In this document: piece after piece, positions 49,952 to 59,766 of the stretch
Position numbering within the stretch: position 1 is the stretch's first letter
Layout of the letters: each line of letters starts with the position of its first letter
Notes under the pieces: generated by a model
Told to the model about the DNA's origin: nothing
The model's database searches: none
The model's input: the letters and a program-made list of their open reading frames with translations, nothing else
Program-made: the position numbers and the translations under genes
Assembly (NCBI GenBank): GCA_963748315.1
Contig: CAVVIK010000006.1
Span: 1,240,001-1,304,000, forward strand
Source of the DNA: DASPHG01 sp963748315
Lineage (GTDB): Bacteria; Actinomycetota; Thermoleophilia; Solirubrobacterales; Thermoleophilaceae
Direction: 5' to 3'
Length of the DNA stretch: 64,000 bases

Positions 49952-52148
49952 GCTGATGAAACGCACGTGGCTGTCGGTTCTTGCGCTGCTCGCCGCCGTG
50001 CCCGCCGCGGCACACGCCGAATCGCTGTACGCGGGACCGGATCCGCGCCCCGGTCCCGACCTCCTGTACGAGCCGCGCCCGGTCGCGCCCCAGCTCACGA
50101 ACCGCAAGCCGTGGCGGGCCAAGCCGATCCTCGTGTCGGGCGCGACGGCCTATCGGAAGGGCGAGTTCCTCTACCAGGACTTCCTGTACGACGACACGGG
50201 TGCGCGGATGACGCAACCGACCCGAATGACCCGCGGGCGGCCGGCCAACCTGTTCTCGAAGCCGAACGGGACCTACACGTACCCGACGGCCGAGGGTTAC
50301 GCGAACAACGCCGCCGATCTCGTCGAGCTGCGGGTCAAGCCGCCTTCGCCGCGCGACGGCGTTCCGCGTGACGCTCAACACGCTGAAGGATCCGGCGCTC
50401 GTGGCGTTCTCGATTGCGATAGGCGGCAAGAAGGGCGAGCTCGATCGAGTTCCCGTTCGGCGCGAACGTGCAGCGCGCCGGCGAAGCGCTTCCTGACCGT
50501 GCATCCGGACGGCTGACTCGATGGTCGGCGAGCTGACGAAGGCCGGGGACGAGGCACGGCCGCGCGTTCCCGGCGCGCGTCGATCTGCCGCCGGCGCCAG
50601 ATCAGGTGCGGATGCCGCGCCGTGCCTGGAATCCGCGCCGGCACAAGGTCCGGCTGGCGGCCGGGCGTCGGACTGTGGGACGCGGACGCCGGCGAGTACC
50701 TGGTGCCCGGCGCCCGCCTCGACGAGAGCGCGCCGGGCGGGGGCGCCTCGGGCGCGCCGGCCGCGTTCTTCAACGTCGCCTTCCGCCGCGACGAGCCGTT
50801 CCCCGCACCGACCGACAAGGCGAGCAGGCGATCGTCAATGCCGCCTGGTGGCGCGACCGCGGCTCAGGGCAACGCGCTCGCGGCAGGTGACATATCGGAG
50901 TTCTTCGCCAACGTGAAGCTTCCGCAAGCTTGCGCGGACGCGTGCGGGACAACAGCCGCGTGCCGAAGACGGGCGCGATGGACCGGATCTACGGCAGCCG
51001 CTTCGAGCTCTCCCAGGGTGCGGACTTCGCGAATCGTCTGCTTGACCTCGGCGACGCGGCGACTGCGCCGGGCCAGTACCAGGGGCGCCTCCAGCCGTAC
51101 GCGATCTACATCCCGGAGAAGCCGCCGCCGCAGGCGCGGATACGGCCTGACGCTGCTGCTGCACTCGCTGTCGGCGAACTACAACCAGTACCTCGGCACG
51201 CGCAACCAGTCGCAGTTCGGCGAGCGCGGCAGCGGGCTCGATCGTCATCACGCCCGAGGCGCGCGGCCCGGACGAGTTCTACGAGAACTACGGCGCGGCG
51301 GACGTCTTCGACGTCTGGTCGGACGTCGCGCGCCGGTTCAGGCTCGACCCCGGATGGACGGTGATGACCGGCTACTCGATGGGTGGGATCGGCTCGTTCA
51401 AGCTGGCCGCGCAGTTCCCGGACCTGTTCGCGCGGATCCAGCCGACCGTCGGCGACGAGGGCACGACCGACGTACTCGCGTCTCTGCGGAACGTGCCCGT
51501 GCTGATGTGGAACAACCACGGCGACGAGCTCGTGAACAACCTCGTCTTCCAGGAGACGGCCGACGCTCTGGACGCGCTCGGCTACCGGTACGAGCTCGAC
51601 GCGTATCAGCCGTGCGCGAACCCGGCCTGCAGCCCGCTGTTCCCGAACCACCTTCAGCTCGCCATCAACGACTGGTACCAGCCGGCGGCGGAGTTCCTCG
51701 GCGAAGCCCGCGTCGAACGCGATCCGGCGCACGTGACGTACGTCGTCATACCCGCCGCGCAACTACCCGGAGCTGGAGCTCGTCGGTGACCACGCGTACT
51801 GGCTGTCGGGCTCGAGCTGCGCGAAGGCGCCGAGCAGGGCCAGATCGACGCGGTCTCGCACGGGTTCGGGGTCGGCGATCCCGGAGCCGGGGGAGACGGA
51901 GCGCGGGACCGGCACGCTCGAGGGCGGAAACCTCGGCTCGATCACCTACACGAACCAGGAGAAGACGCTGGGGCGAGCCGCCGTCGCAAGCCGGTGGCGA
52001 ACAAGGTCGAGATCACGGCGACGGGAATCGGTCCGCGGTCCTGCACGTCGAGCGGGCCCGGGTCGACTGCGACGCCGAGATCGTGATCGAGAGCGACGGC
52101 CCGCTGACGGTCGAGCTCGCGGGCTGCGGGCGCGTCGTCACCGGTTAG
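49950..52148 (+). pseudogene. secreted alpha/beta-hydrolase-type esterase (many frameshifts)
   Basis: A signal peptide (MLMKRTWLSVLALLAAVPAA) and a ~730-residue protein can be followed through several frames. N-terminal part: YRKGEFLYQDFLYDD, TYPTAEGYANNAADLVELRV. Middle: LWDADAGEYLVPGARLDESA, FFNVAFRRDEPFP, DRIYGSRFELSQGADFANRL, YGLTLLLHSLSANYNQYLG. Catalytic region: VMTGYSMGGIGSFKLAAQFP with nucleophile elbow GYSMG, and LMWNNHGDELVNNL. C-terminal part: VDCDAEIVIESDGPLTVELA. At least seven frame changes between 50340 and 52010 are needed; sequence error is likely. Esterase substrate unknown. Confidence 0.65.
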
Positions 52149-52151
52149 CCT
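52146..52151 (+). promoter_or_regulatory. -10-like element before SCP-x thiolase
   Basis: TAGCCT ends six bases before the ATG at 52158, overlapping the stop of the esterase gene. No Shine-Dalgarno. Confidence 0.35.
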
Positions 52152-52157
52152 GCCGCC

Positions 52158-53363
52158 ATGAGCGCAAACGGAGCCGGAAACAGGACGTTCGTGATCGGTG
52201 TCGGCATGACGAAGTTCGACAAGCCGGGCACGAAGGAGGGCGACTACCCGGACTGGGCCAAGGAGGCGGGCGAGAAGGCGCTCGCCGACGCCGGCGTCCC
52301 GTACGACGCCGTCGAGCAGGCCTACGCCGGCTACTGCTACGGCGATTCGACATGTGGCCAACGCGCGCTGTACGGGCTCGGCCTGACCGGCATCCCGGTC
52401 CTCAACGTGAACAACAACTGCTCGACGGGGTCGTCCGCGCTCTATCTCGCCCGCCAGGCAGTCAAGGGCGGAATCGCCGACTGCGCGCTCGCGGTGGGCT
52501 TCGAGAAGATGGAGAAGGGCTCGCTCGGGGTCAAGTACACCGACCGCACCAACCCGATCGACAAGCACGCGATGGCGATGTTCGAGGTGCGCGAGCCGGA
52601 GCAGTCGCCGCCGGCGCCACAGATGTTCGGCAACGCGGGCCGCGAGCACATGGAGAAGTACGGGTCACAGCCCGACCACTACGCCTGGATCGGCTGGAAG
52701 AACCACAAGCACTCGACGGGCAATCCGTACGCCCAGTTCCAGGACGAGTACTCGATGGAGGACATCAAGGCGGCGAAGGTGATCCACGAGCCGCTGACGA
52801 AGCTCCAGTGCTCGCCGACGTCGGACGGCTCGGCGGCCGCCGTTGTCGCGTCCGAGCGCTTCGTCGAGGAGCACGGTCTTTGGGACCAGGCGGTCGAGAT
52901 CGCCGGGCAGTCGATGGTCACCGACATGACGAGCACGTTCGACGAGGGCTCGTGCATCAAGATCGTCGGCTACGACATGTCGAAGGAAGCCGCGAACCGC
53001 GCCTACGAGGAGGCGGGGGTCGGGCCGGAGGACGTCGACGTGATCGAGTTGCACGACTGCTTCTCGGCCAACGAGCTGATCACCTACGAGGCGCTCGGCC
53101 TGGCCGAGGAGGGCAAGGGCCACGAGCTCGTCGACGCCGAGGACACGACCTACGGAGGCAGGTGGGTCGTGAACCCGTCCGGCGGCCTGATTTCGAAGGG
53201 CCACCCGCTCGGGGCGACGGGGCTCGCCCAGTGCTCCGAGCTCACTTGGCAGCTGCGCGGGCAGGCCGAGAAGCGCCAGGTGGACGGCGCCAAGGTCGCG
53301 CTCCAGCACAACATCGGGCTCGGCGGCGCGGCCGTCGTGAGCGTCTACAAGCCGGCCGCCTGA
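52158..53363 (+). CDS. lipid-transfer-type (SCP-x) thiolase
   Basis: A 401-residue thiolase-fold enzyme of the SCP-x/lipid-transfer group, which cleaves or forms 3-ketoacyl-CoA, notably of branched and steroid side chains. VNNNCSTGSSALYLARQAV carries the acyl-binding Cys (~91); ELHDCFSANELITYEALGL and NPSGGLISKGHPLGATGLAQ carry the catalytic His; LQHNIGLGGAAVVSVY closes the active site in this subgroup. No C-terminal SCP2 domain. It precedes the MBL-DedA-mce block, consistent with lipid uptake and degradation (inference). Confidence 0.9.
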   Translation: MSANGAGNRTFVIGVGMTKFDKPGTKEGDYPDWAKEAGEKALADAGVPYDAVEQAYAGYCYGDSTCGQRALYGLGLTGIPVLNVNNNCSTGSSALYLARQAVKGGIADCALAVGFEKMEKGSLGVKYTDRTNPIDKHAMAMFEVREPEQSPPAPQMFGNAGREHMEKYGSQPDHYAWIGWKNHKHSTGNPYAQFQDEYSMEDIKAAKVIHEPLTKLQCSPTSDGSAAAVVASERFVEEHGLWDQAVEIAGQSMVTDMTSTFDEGSCIKIVGYDMSKEAANRAYEEAGVGPEDVDVIELHDCFSANELITYEALGLAEEGKGHELVDAEDTTYGGRWVVNPSGGLISKGHPLGATGLAQCSELTWQLRGQAEKRQVDGAKVALQHNIGLGGAAVVSVYKPAA

Positions 53364-53372
53364 CAACTGGCG

Positions 53373-53378
53373 TATAAA
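53373..53378 (+). promoter_or_regulatory. possible -10 of MBL-DedA-mce transcription unit
   Basis: TATAAA, five of six consensus bases, about 36 bases before the GTG at 53415. A -35 at proper spacing is not seen. It is the only candidate upstream of the long tight gene run to the right edge. Confidence 0.35.
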
Positions 53379-53393
53379 CCCTCGCAGTTCTGA

Positions 53394-53409
53394 GAGGCTT
53401 TCGGGCCTC
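53394..53409. terminator. hairpin between thiolase and MBL gene
   Basis: GAGGC-TTTCGG-GCCTC, a five-base stem. It could end thiolase transcription or lie in the leader of the MBL-DedA-mce message. No T-run. Confidence 0.3.
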
Positions 53410-53414
53410 GAGCA

Positions 53415-54678
53415 GTGGGGGGAGAGATAGCGGGAGACGGGACCGACCTGCTCGGCCTCGCGGACGCCCTCTGGGAGGGGAGCGAGCCGATCGAGCAGCA
53501 CCACCCGGTCGGGTTTACCGGGACGCTCATCCCTGTCGCCGACCGGACGGCCTTCCTGCCGTCGTTCGCCAACGTCACCGGCTTCGAGACCGACGACGGC
53601 CTCGTGCTGGTGGACACCGGCGGGATCCTGATCGCGCGAGTCGGTCCACGAGCAGATCCGGGCGTGGTCGGATGCCCCGCTGCGGGTGGCCATCTACTCG
53701 CACGGTCACGTCGACCACGTCTTCGGCGTGCCTTTCTTCGAGGCCGAAGGCAACGGCAAGCCGCACGTGATCGCGCACGAGAACGTGCCGAGGCGGTTCG
53801 ACCGCTACCGGCTGACGGCGGGCTACAACGCGGTCATCAACCAGCGGCAGTTCCAGGTCGAGGGGCTCCAGTGGCCGACCGACTACCGCTATCCGGACGA
53901 GACGTACTCCGAGACACACTCGTTCGAGGTCGGCGGCGAGCGCTTCGAGCTGACGCACGCGAAGGGCGAGACCGACGACCACACCTGGACGTGGGTCCCG
54001 AGCCGGCGCGTGCTCTGCTGCGGCGACCTGTTCATCTGGGCGACGCCGAACGCCGGCAACCCGCAGAAGGCGCCGCGCTACCCGCGCGACTGGGCAGCCG
54101 CGCTGCGGGAGATGGCGCAACTCGACGCCGAGCTGATGCTGCCCGGCCACGGGCTGCCGGTGGTGGGGGCGGAACGGGTGAAGGCCGCGCTCGAGGACAC
54201 CGCCGCGCTGCTCGAGTCGATCTGCGACCAGACCTTCGAGCTGATGAACCGGGGCGCGACGCTGGACGAGGTCATCCATCGCGTCACCGCACCACCCGAG
54301 CTCGTCGGCAAGCCCTACCTCAAGCCGGCGTACGACGAGCCCGAGTTCATCGTCCGCAACCTGTGGCGGCTGTACGGCGGCTGGTATGACGGCAACCCGG
54401 CGCACCTGAAGCCGGCACCGGCGGCGGAGCTGGCCGCGGAGCTCGCCGAGCTGGCCGGCGGGGCGGAGCGGCTTGCCGAGCGCGCGCTCGAGCTCGCCGG
54501 CGACGGTTCGCTGCGGCTCGCGGGACATCTCGCCGAGCTCGCGCTGCAGGCCGACCCGGCATCGGACGCCGCGCGCGACGCGCGGGCGCGCGTCAACGAG
54601 CTGCGTGCGGAGGACGCGACCTCCACGATGGCGCGGGGGATCTTCCGGTGGGCCGCGGCCGACGCGAGGGGCTCGTGA
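53415..54678 (+). CDS. MBL-fold metallohydrolase, alkylsulfatase-like (one frameshift)
   Basis: About 421 residues. The first frame gives VADRTAFLPSFANVTGFETD and GLVLVDTGG; one base appears lost near 53638, after which VHEQIRAWSDAPLRVAIYSH continues into the metal motif SHGHVDHVFG (HxHxDH). Further ligands are in AKGETDDHTWTW, LCCGDLF and LPGHGLPVVG. The C-terminal ~150 residues, with repeated Ala/Glu/Leu helices, look like the dimerisation domain of SDS-hydrolase-type alkylsulfatases. It may hydrolyse lipid esters or sulfates. Its stop overlaps the dedA-like start. Confidence 0.82.
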
Positions 54679-55463
54679 GCGCGATGGCGCTGGTGGCGCT
54701 CTGCGGCGCGGCCCTCCTGGTCGGCGTATCGGTCTGGCGGCTGCGGCAGGGACGGCGCGGGCGCGCGCTGCTTGCCCTGACCGGGGCCCTCATCCTGGTC
54801 CTCTTCGCCGCGAGCGGCGGCATCGGCATGCCCGACGGCGAGGGAGCCGTGAACAGCGCGGCCGACGCGCTCGAGGGCTGGGTCTACCCGTTCGCAATCG
54901 GGATGGCGTTCTTCGAGACGACGATTCCGCCGCTGACGCTCGTGTATCCGGGCGAGTGGGGGCTGATGCTCTGCGGCGCGATCGCGGGAGCAGGGCGAGC
55001 CGAGTTGATCCCGCTGCTCCTGATCGGCTGGCTCGTCTCGGCCGCCGGCGACTCGCTCACGTTCCTGCTCGGCCGTCGGCTGGGGCGCCCGTTCCTGCTG
55101 CGCTCGGGCCGCGGGATCGGCCTCACGGAGGAGAGGCTCGGCAACGTCGACCGCTGGTTCGAGCGCTACGGCCCGCTCGCCGCGTGCTTCGGCCGGCTCC
55201 TTCCGCTCGCGCGCCCGTTCGGCCCCTTCCTCGCCGGCGCCTCGAAGCTCGAGTACCGGCGCTTCCTGCCGTGGAACGTCCTCGGCTGCCTGCTCTTCTC
55301 GGTCGTCTTCGTCGGGCTCGGCTACGTCTTCTACAACTCCTACGACCAGGTCGCCGAGACCGTCGGGCGCCTCGGGCTGCTCGCGCTCGTCGTCCTCGTG
55401 GCGGCGGTAATGCTCGTGCGCGACCTCCGCCGCCGCGGCGCGCCCGCGAAGGAGCCGGCGTAG
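54675..55463 (+). CDS. DedA/SNARE-associated family membrane protein
   Basis: About 262 residues with five or six hydrophobic spans. IPPLTLVYPGEWGLMLCGAI and DSLTFLLGRRLGRPFL, then RYGPLAACFGRLLPLARPFG and FLAGASKLEYRRFLPWNVLG are the typical DedA blocks, including the conserved R-x3-P region. DedA proteins are linked to lipid flipping and undecaprenyl-phosphate transport. GTG overlaps the MBL stop (GTGA), and its TAG overlaps the first mce start, so it is physically part of the mce operon. Confidence 0.88.
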   Translation: MSAMALVALCGAALLVGVSVWRLRQGRRGRALLALTGALILVLFAASGGIGMPDGEGAVNSAADALEGWVYPFAIGMAFFETTIPPLTLVYPGEWGLMLCGAIAGAGRAELIPLLLIGWLVSAAGDSLTFLLGRRLGRPFLLRSGRGIGLTEERLGNVDRWFERYGPLAACFGRLLPLARPFGPFLAGASKLEYRRFLPWNVLGCLLFSVVFVGLGYVFYNSYDQVAETVGRLGLLALVVLVAAVMLVRDLRRRGAPAKEPA

Positions 55464-56839
55464 TGATCCTGAACCGCGCGCTCGCGCTGGCGACGGTCAT
55501 TTCCGCGGCCGTCCTCCTTGCGGTGCTGATGTTCGGAGGGGGCGGCGAGGACTACCGGCTGCGGGCGCAGTTCCTGAACGCGGGCCAGGTCGTGAAGGGC
55601 GGCATCGTCACGATCGCCGGCAAGCAGGTCGGCACGGTCGCCGGGCAGAGCCTGACCGACGACGGCCTCGCGGAGCTCGAGCTCCGGATCGACGACGACT
55701 GGGCGCCGCTTCCGGCTGGGGTGCACGCGCAGATCCGCCAGTACGGCCTGTCGGGTCCCGCGAGCCGCTACATCGAGATCCGGCTCCCAGATGCCCCGAC
55801 GCGCGAGCATCTCGCCGACGGGGCGGTCCTCACGCCGGACCAGACGACGTCCAACGTAGACCTCGACGAGCTATTCGCGACCTTCGACCCGCGTACGCGC
55901 CGGGCGCTGCGAGGCGTCTTCCGTGGGTCGGCGCGGCAGTACGCGGGGCAGGGAAGAAACGCCGCCCAGGGCTGGGTCTACCTCGACCCGTCGCTCGTCG
56001 CGGCGACCCGCCTCTTCGACGAGGTCAACAAGGACAGCGACGAGCTGCGGCGGTTCGTGCGCGAGACGGCGCACCTCGTGGGTGATGTCGCCGAGAAGCG
56101 GGAAGACCTCGCCGGCCTGGTCGACAACCTCGCCGACACGACCGGTGCGATCACGCGGCCGCAGGGCGCGCTCGCCGAGGCGATCGAGCGGCTTCCGCCG
56201 TTCCTTCGCCAGGCCAACACGACCTACGTGACACTCCGCTCGACGCTCGACGGCGTCGAGCCGCTCGTCGAGACGGCGAAGCCGGTCGCGAAGAAACTCC
56301 TGCCGTACACGCGCGAGCTGCGCGGGTTCGTCACGGACCTCCGGCCGACGGTGAACGACCTGGCGCCGGTCCTTCGGCGCCCCGGTCGTTCGAACGACCT
56401 CGTCGAGCTGATGCGCGCCACCCCGCCGCTGCGCGACATCGCTGTCGGACCTGTCGATCGCAACGGCGCGGAGCGCGAGGGCGCGCTGCCGGCGGCATCC
56501 GAAGCGCTCGAGAGCGCGACCCCGCGGCTCGCGTTCGCGCGCCCGTACTCGGTCGACTTCACCGGCTGGCTCGACGACTTCTCGCACTCGGGGAACGTCG
56601 ACGCGATGGGCGGCTTCGCCCGGATCGGAACGCACGTGAACGCGTTCTCGATCAAGGATGGCGTGCTGTCTCCGCTCTCACCGCTGGCGCGCAGCGAGAC
56701 GCTCGACGATCTCCTCGTCAGCGGCCAGTACAACCGCTGTCCGGGTTCCGTCGAGCGGGACCGCGGCGACGGCTCGATGCCGTTCCGGCCGACCGAGGAC
56801 TTCAACTGCGACCCGAGCCAGGTCCCGGTGGGCGAATGA
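55463..56839 (+). CDS. MlaD/Mce family protein, first of six
   Basis: A 458-residue Mce protein: N-terminal membrane helix (ALALATVISAAVLLAVLMF), MCE domain (YRLRAQFLNAGQVVKGGIVT to YGLSGPASRYIEIRL, ~30-110) and a long helical region to the C terminus (DELRRFVRETAHLVGDVAEK, TRELRGFVTDLRPTVNDLAP). Mce proteins form heterohexameric channels for lipids or steroids across the envelope. The GTG overlaps the dedA stop by one base. Reading further upstream in the same frame is noncoding. Confidence 0.92.
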   Translation: MILNRALALATVISAAVLLAVLMFGGGGEDYRLRAQFLNAGQVVKGGIVTIAGKQVGTVAGQSLTDDGLAELELRIDDDWAPLPAGVHAQIRQYGLSGPASRYIEIRLPDAPTREHLADGAVLTPDQTTSNVDLDELFATFDPRTRRALRGVFRGSARQYAGQGRNAAQGWVYLDPSLVAATRLFDEVNKDSDELRRFVRETAHLVGDVAEKREDLAGLVDNLADTTGAITRPQGALAEAIERLPPFLRQANTTYVTLRSTLDGVEPLVETAKPVAKKLLPYTRELRGFVTDLRPTVNDLAPVLRRPGRSNDLVELMRATPPLRDIAVGPVDRNGAEREGALPAASEALESATPRLAFARPYSVDFTGWLDDFSHSGNVDAMGGFARIGTHVNAFSIKDGVLSPLSPLARSETLDDLLVSGQYNRCPGSVERDRGDGSMPFRPTEDFNCDPSQVPVGE

Positions 56840-58254
56840 GGCGGCTCGCGTCCGCGCTCGTCCTGTTGTCCGTAGTTGCGGCTGCGTTAGCGCTGTCCGC
56901 TCCGGGCGGAGGTGGCGGGGACGACGCGCGCCGCTACGTCGTCGAGCTCGACAACGCGTTCGGGATGGTGCTCGGCGGCGACGTGCGCGTCGCGGGCGTG
57001 AACGCCGGCCGGATCACCGACGTCGAACTCGACGAGAAGTCGCTGAAGGCGCTCATCGAGGTGGAGATCGACGAGCAGGGGTTCGGGTCGCTGCGCGACG
57101 ACACGCGGTGCGAGACCCGACCCCAGTCACCGCTCGGCGAGTACTTCCTCGACTGCGACCCCGGCACGTCGGACCGCGAGATCCCCGACGGCGGGCGCGT
57201 CGCGATCGAGCGCACGACGTCGACGATCCCGCCGGACCTCGTGCAGAACACGATGCGCCGCCCGTACGCCGAGCGCTTCCGCCTGGTCCTGAACGAGTTC
57301 GGAGCGGGACTGGCCGGGCGTCCCGAGGACCTGAACGAAGCGATTCGACGCGGCGTCCCGGCACTTCGGCAGACGTCGCGGGTGCTCGCGATCCTCGCCG
57401 ATCACGACCGGGTCATCCGCGACCTCGTCGGCGATGCCGACCGGGTCATCGGCAAGCTCGCCGAGAACCGCCGGAACGTCGGGCGGTTCGTGGACGAGGC
57501 CGAGGACACATCGAGCGCGTCGGCCGAGCGCGCCGATGACATCGCGCAGAACTTCCAGAAGCTGCCGACCTTCGTCCGCGAGCTGCGACCGACCATGGCC
57601 GCGCTCGAGGAGGCGGCCGTCGAGCAGCGGCCCGTACTCGTCGACCTGAGTGCGGCGGCGTCCGACCTCGAGCGCTTCCTCGACAACTCCGGTGAGTTCG
57701 CCGAGGTGGCGCGGCCGGCCGTCCGAGCGCTCGGCGACGCCGCGCCGGTCGGCCGGGAGGCGGTGCGGGCTGCGCTGCCGAACACGCAGGAGCTGCGCCG
57801 GTACGCGCGGCCGACCACGGACCTCGCGCCGAACCTGCGCATCACGCTCGAGGACTTCGCCGACCCCGACCGCGCCGTCGAGCCCGATCCGCGCAGCCCG
57901 AGGGGCGGGAGCGGGTACTCGGGCCTCGAGGCGATCCTCCGCTACGTCTTCAGCCAGTCGCTGACGATCAACGGCTTCGACGAGTTCGGCCACATGGTCC
58001 GCGCGGCGGTCTTCACCGACGACTGCTCGCCGTACATGGACGCCGAGCGCGCGAAGGCGCAGCCGGAGCTCGTCGAGCGATGCAACTCGTGGCTGGGCCC
58101 GAACCAGCCCGGCATCAACCAACCCGATCCGTCGCCGCCCGCGCCTGAGCCGGCGGCAGCGGCCGCCGCCACGGCTGCCAGGAAGTCGGCACAACACGGA
58201 CCGCGCAGCGGAGCCGACGCCGTCCAGGTCCTCGACTACCTGCTCGCGCCATGA
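56836..58254 (+). CDS. MlaD/Mce family protein, second of six
   Basis: A 472-residue Mce protein: N-terminal helix (LASALVLLSVVAAALALSA), MCE domain (YVVELDNAFGMVLGGDVRVA then GVNAGRITDVELD, PQSPLGEYFLDCDPG) and a helical tail (PTFVRELRPTMAALEEAAVE). A Cys-containing loop (TDDCSPYMDAE, VERCNSWLGPNQ) and a proline/alanine C terminus follow. ATGA overlaps at both ends show strict coupling with its neighbours. Confidence 0.92.
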   Translation: MRRLASALVLLSVVAAALALSAPGGGGGDDARRYVVELDNAFGMVLGGDVRVAGVNAGRITDVELDEKSLKALIEVEIDEQGFGSLRDDTRCETRPQSPLGEYFLDCDPGTSDREIPDGGRVAIERTTSTIPPDLVQNTMRRPYAERFRLVLNEFGAGLAGRPEDLNEAIRRGVPALRQTSRVLAILADHDRVIRDLVGDADRVIGKLAENRRNVGRFVDEAEDTSSASAERADDIAQNFQKLPTFVRELRPTMAALEEAAVEQRPVLVDLSAAASDLERFLDNSGEFAEVARPAVRALGDAAPVGREAVRAALPNTQELRRYARPTTDLAPNLRITLEDFADPDRAVEPDPRSPRGGSGYSGLEAILRYVFSQSLTINGFDEFGHMVRAAVFTDDCSPYMDAERAKAQPELVERCNSWLGPNQPGINQPDPSPPAPEPAAAAAATAARKSAQHGPRSGADAVQVLDYLLAP

Positions 58255-59766
58255 CCCGCCGGCCGTCGACATCCATCGTCGCGAGCCCGGTCCTGATCGG
58301 CGCGGTCACGCTGCTCGTCACGATCGTCGCGGTCTTCCTCGCGTACAACGCGAACCAGGGGCTGCCGTTCGTGCCCAACCTCGAGGTGAACGTCCTCGCC
58401 AAGAACGCCTCGGCGGTCGGGCGCGGGGCCGAGGTGCGCGAGGGCGGCATCCGAGTCGGGTTCGTGCGCGACGTGAGCACGCGCACGCTCGAGGACGGAA
58501 CCGCGGCCGCCGAGATCCACGCGGTGCTCGAGGCGGGCGACGACGAGATTCCGGTCGACACGATGTTCACGATCCGGCCGCGGTCCCCGCTCGGCCTGAA
58601 GTACCTGGAGATGGCGCGCGGCACCGCGGCGGAGACGGCGGGGCAGGACCACGTCTTCCCGGTCGAGCAGACGATCCGGCCCGTGGACTTCGACGACGTC
58701 GCGCGAATCTACGACGCTCCGACGCGGCGCGGGATCCAGCGCGGCTTGGGCGGCTTCGGCACGGCGCTCGCGGGACGCGGCACGTACCTGAACCAGGGGA
58801 TCGAGGAGCTGCCTCGCCTGCTGCTCCACCTCGAGCCGGTCGCGCGGACGCTTGCCGACCGCGACACCCGGCTCGGGCGCTTCTTCTCGGAGCTCGGTGA
58901 CGCAGCGCGGGTCGTCGCGCCGCTGGCCGAGGAGCAGTCGGACTTCTTCACCCAGGCCGGGCTGACATTCGAGGCGCTTTCGCGCGACACGGAGGCGCTC
59001 AAGGCGACGATCGAGCGCACGCATCCGGCGCTCCAGGCCGGGATCGAGTCCTTCCCGGTCCAGCGGCCGTTCCTGACCGACAGCGCGGCGCTTGCGCGCG
59101 AGATGCAGCCCGTCGCGCGCGAGCTGCGCCCGGCTCTGCCCGACCTGAACAGCGCGCTCGAGCGCGGCATTCCGGTCACGGAGCGGTCGGTCGGCTTCTA
59201 CGACGACCTCCAGCCGGCCCTGGTGTCGTTGCGCGACCTGATGGAGGACCCGGGCACGGGCATCGCGCTGCGCGGGCTGACCGCGAACGTGTCGTCGCTC
59301 AAGCCACAGCTCCGCTACCTCGGCCCGTACCAGACCGTCTGCAACTACTGGACCTACTTCTTCACGTTCCTCGGGGAGCACGTGAGCCAGGACGGCCCAT
59401 ACGGCTACTCGCAGCGAGCAGCGATCAAGAGCACAGGCCAGCAGTCGAACAACCCGAGCTCGATGGGCTCGGCGCGGCCCGCCAACAACGAGGGCTACTA
59501 CGAGCAGAGCCGGTTCCGCGGCGACCCGGTCGCACCTGCACGCGACGCCATACAACGCCGCGATCGACGAACAGGGCAACGCCGACTGCGAGAACGGCCA
59601 GCGCGGCTACCCGCGGCGCCTGTCGCGGTTCGCCAAGCCCGACCTCGACGTAGTGACCGACCCGCACATCCCCGGCAACCAGGGGCCGACTTACGCCGGG
59701 ATCCCGCACGTGCCGAAGGGGCAGACCTTCACGCGCGAGCCCGAGACGGGGGCGGTGCACCCATGA
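58251..59766 (+). CDS. MlaD/Mce family protein, third of six (one frameshift)
   Basis: A Mce protein of ~504 residues after repair: N-terminal helix (PVLIGAVTLLVTIVAVFLAY), MCE domain (LEVNVLAKNASAVGRGAEVR, GGIRVGFVRDV, RPRSPLGLKYLEM), helical region (ELRPALPDLNSALERGIPV) and a Cys-containing end. Near 59533 an extra base shifts the frame; the true continuation is HATPYNAAIDEQGNADCENG, RGYPRRLSRFAKPDLD, stopping at TGA 59764-59766. Left uncorrected, the reading runs on into the fourth gene and gives a false 1005-residue fusion. Confidence 0.9.

Noticed and set aside
54473..55462. 330-codon N-terminal extension of the first Mce protein
   Set aside because: Out of frame over the MBL and dedA genes with low-complexity Arg/Pro sequence; the GTG at 55463 gives a normal Mce start.
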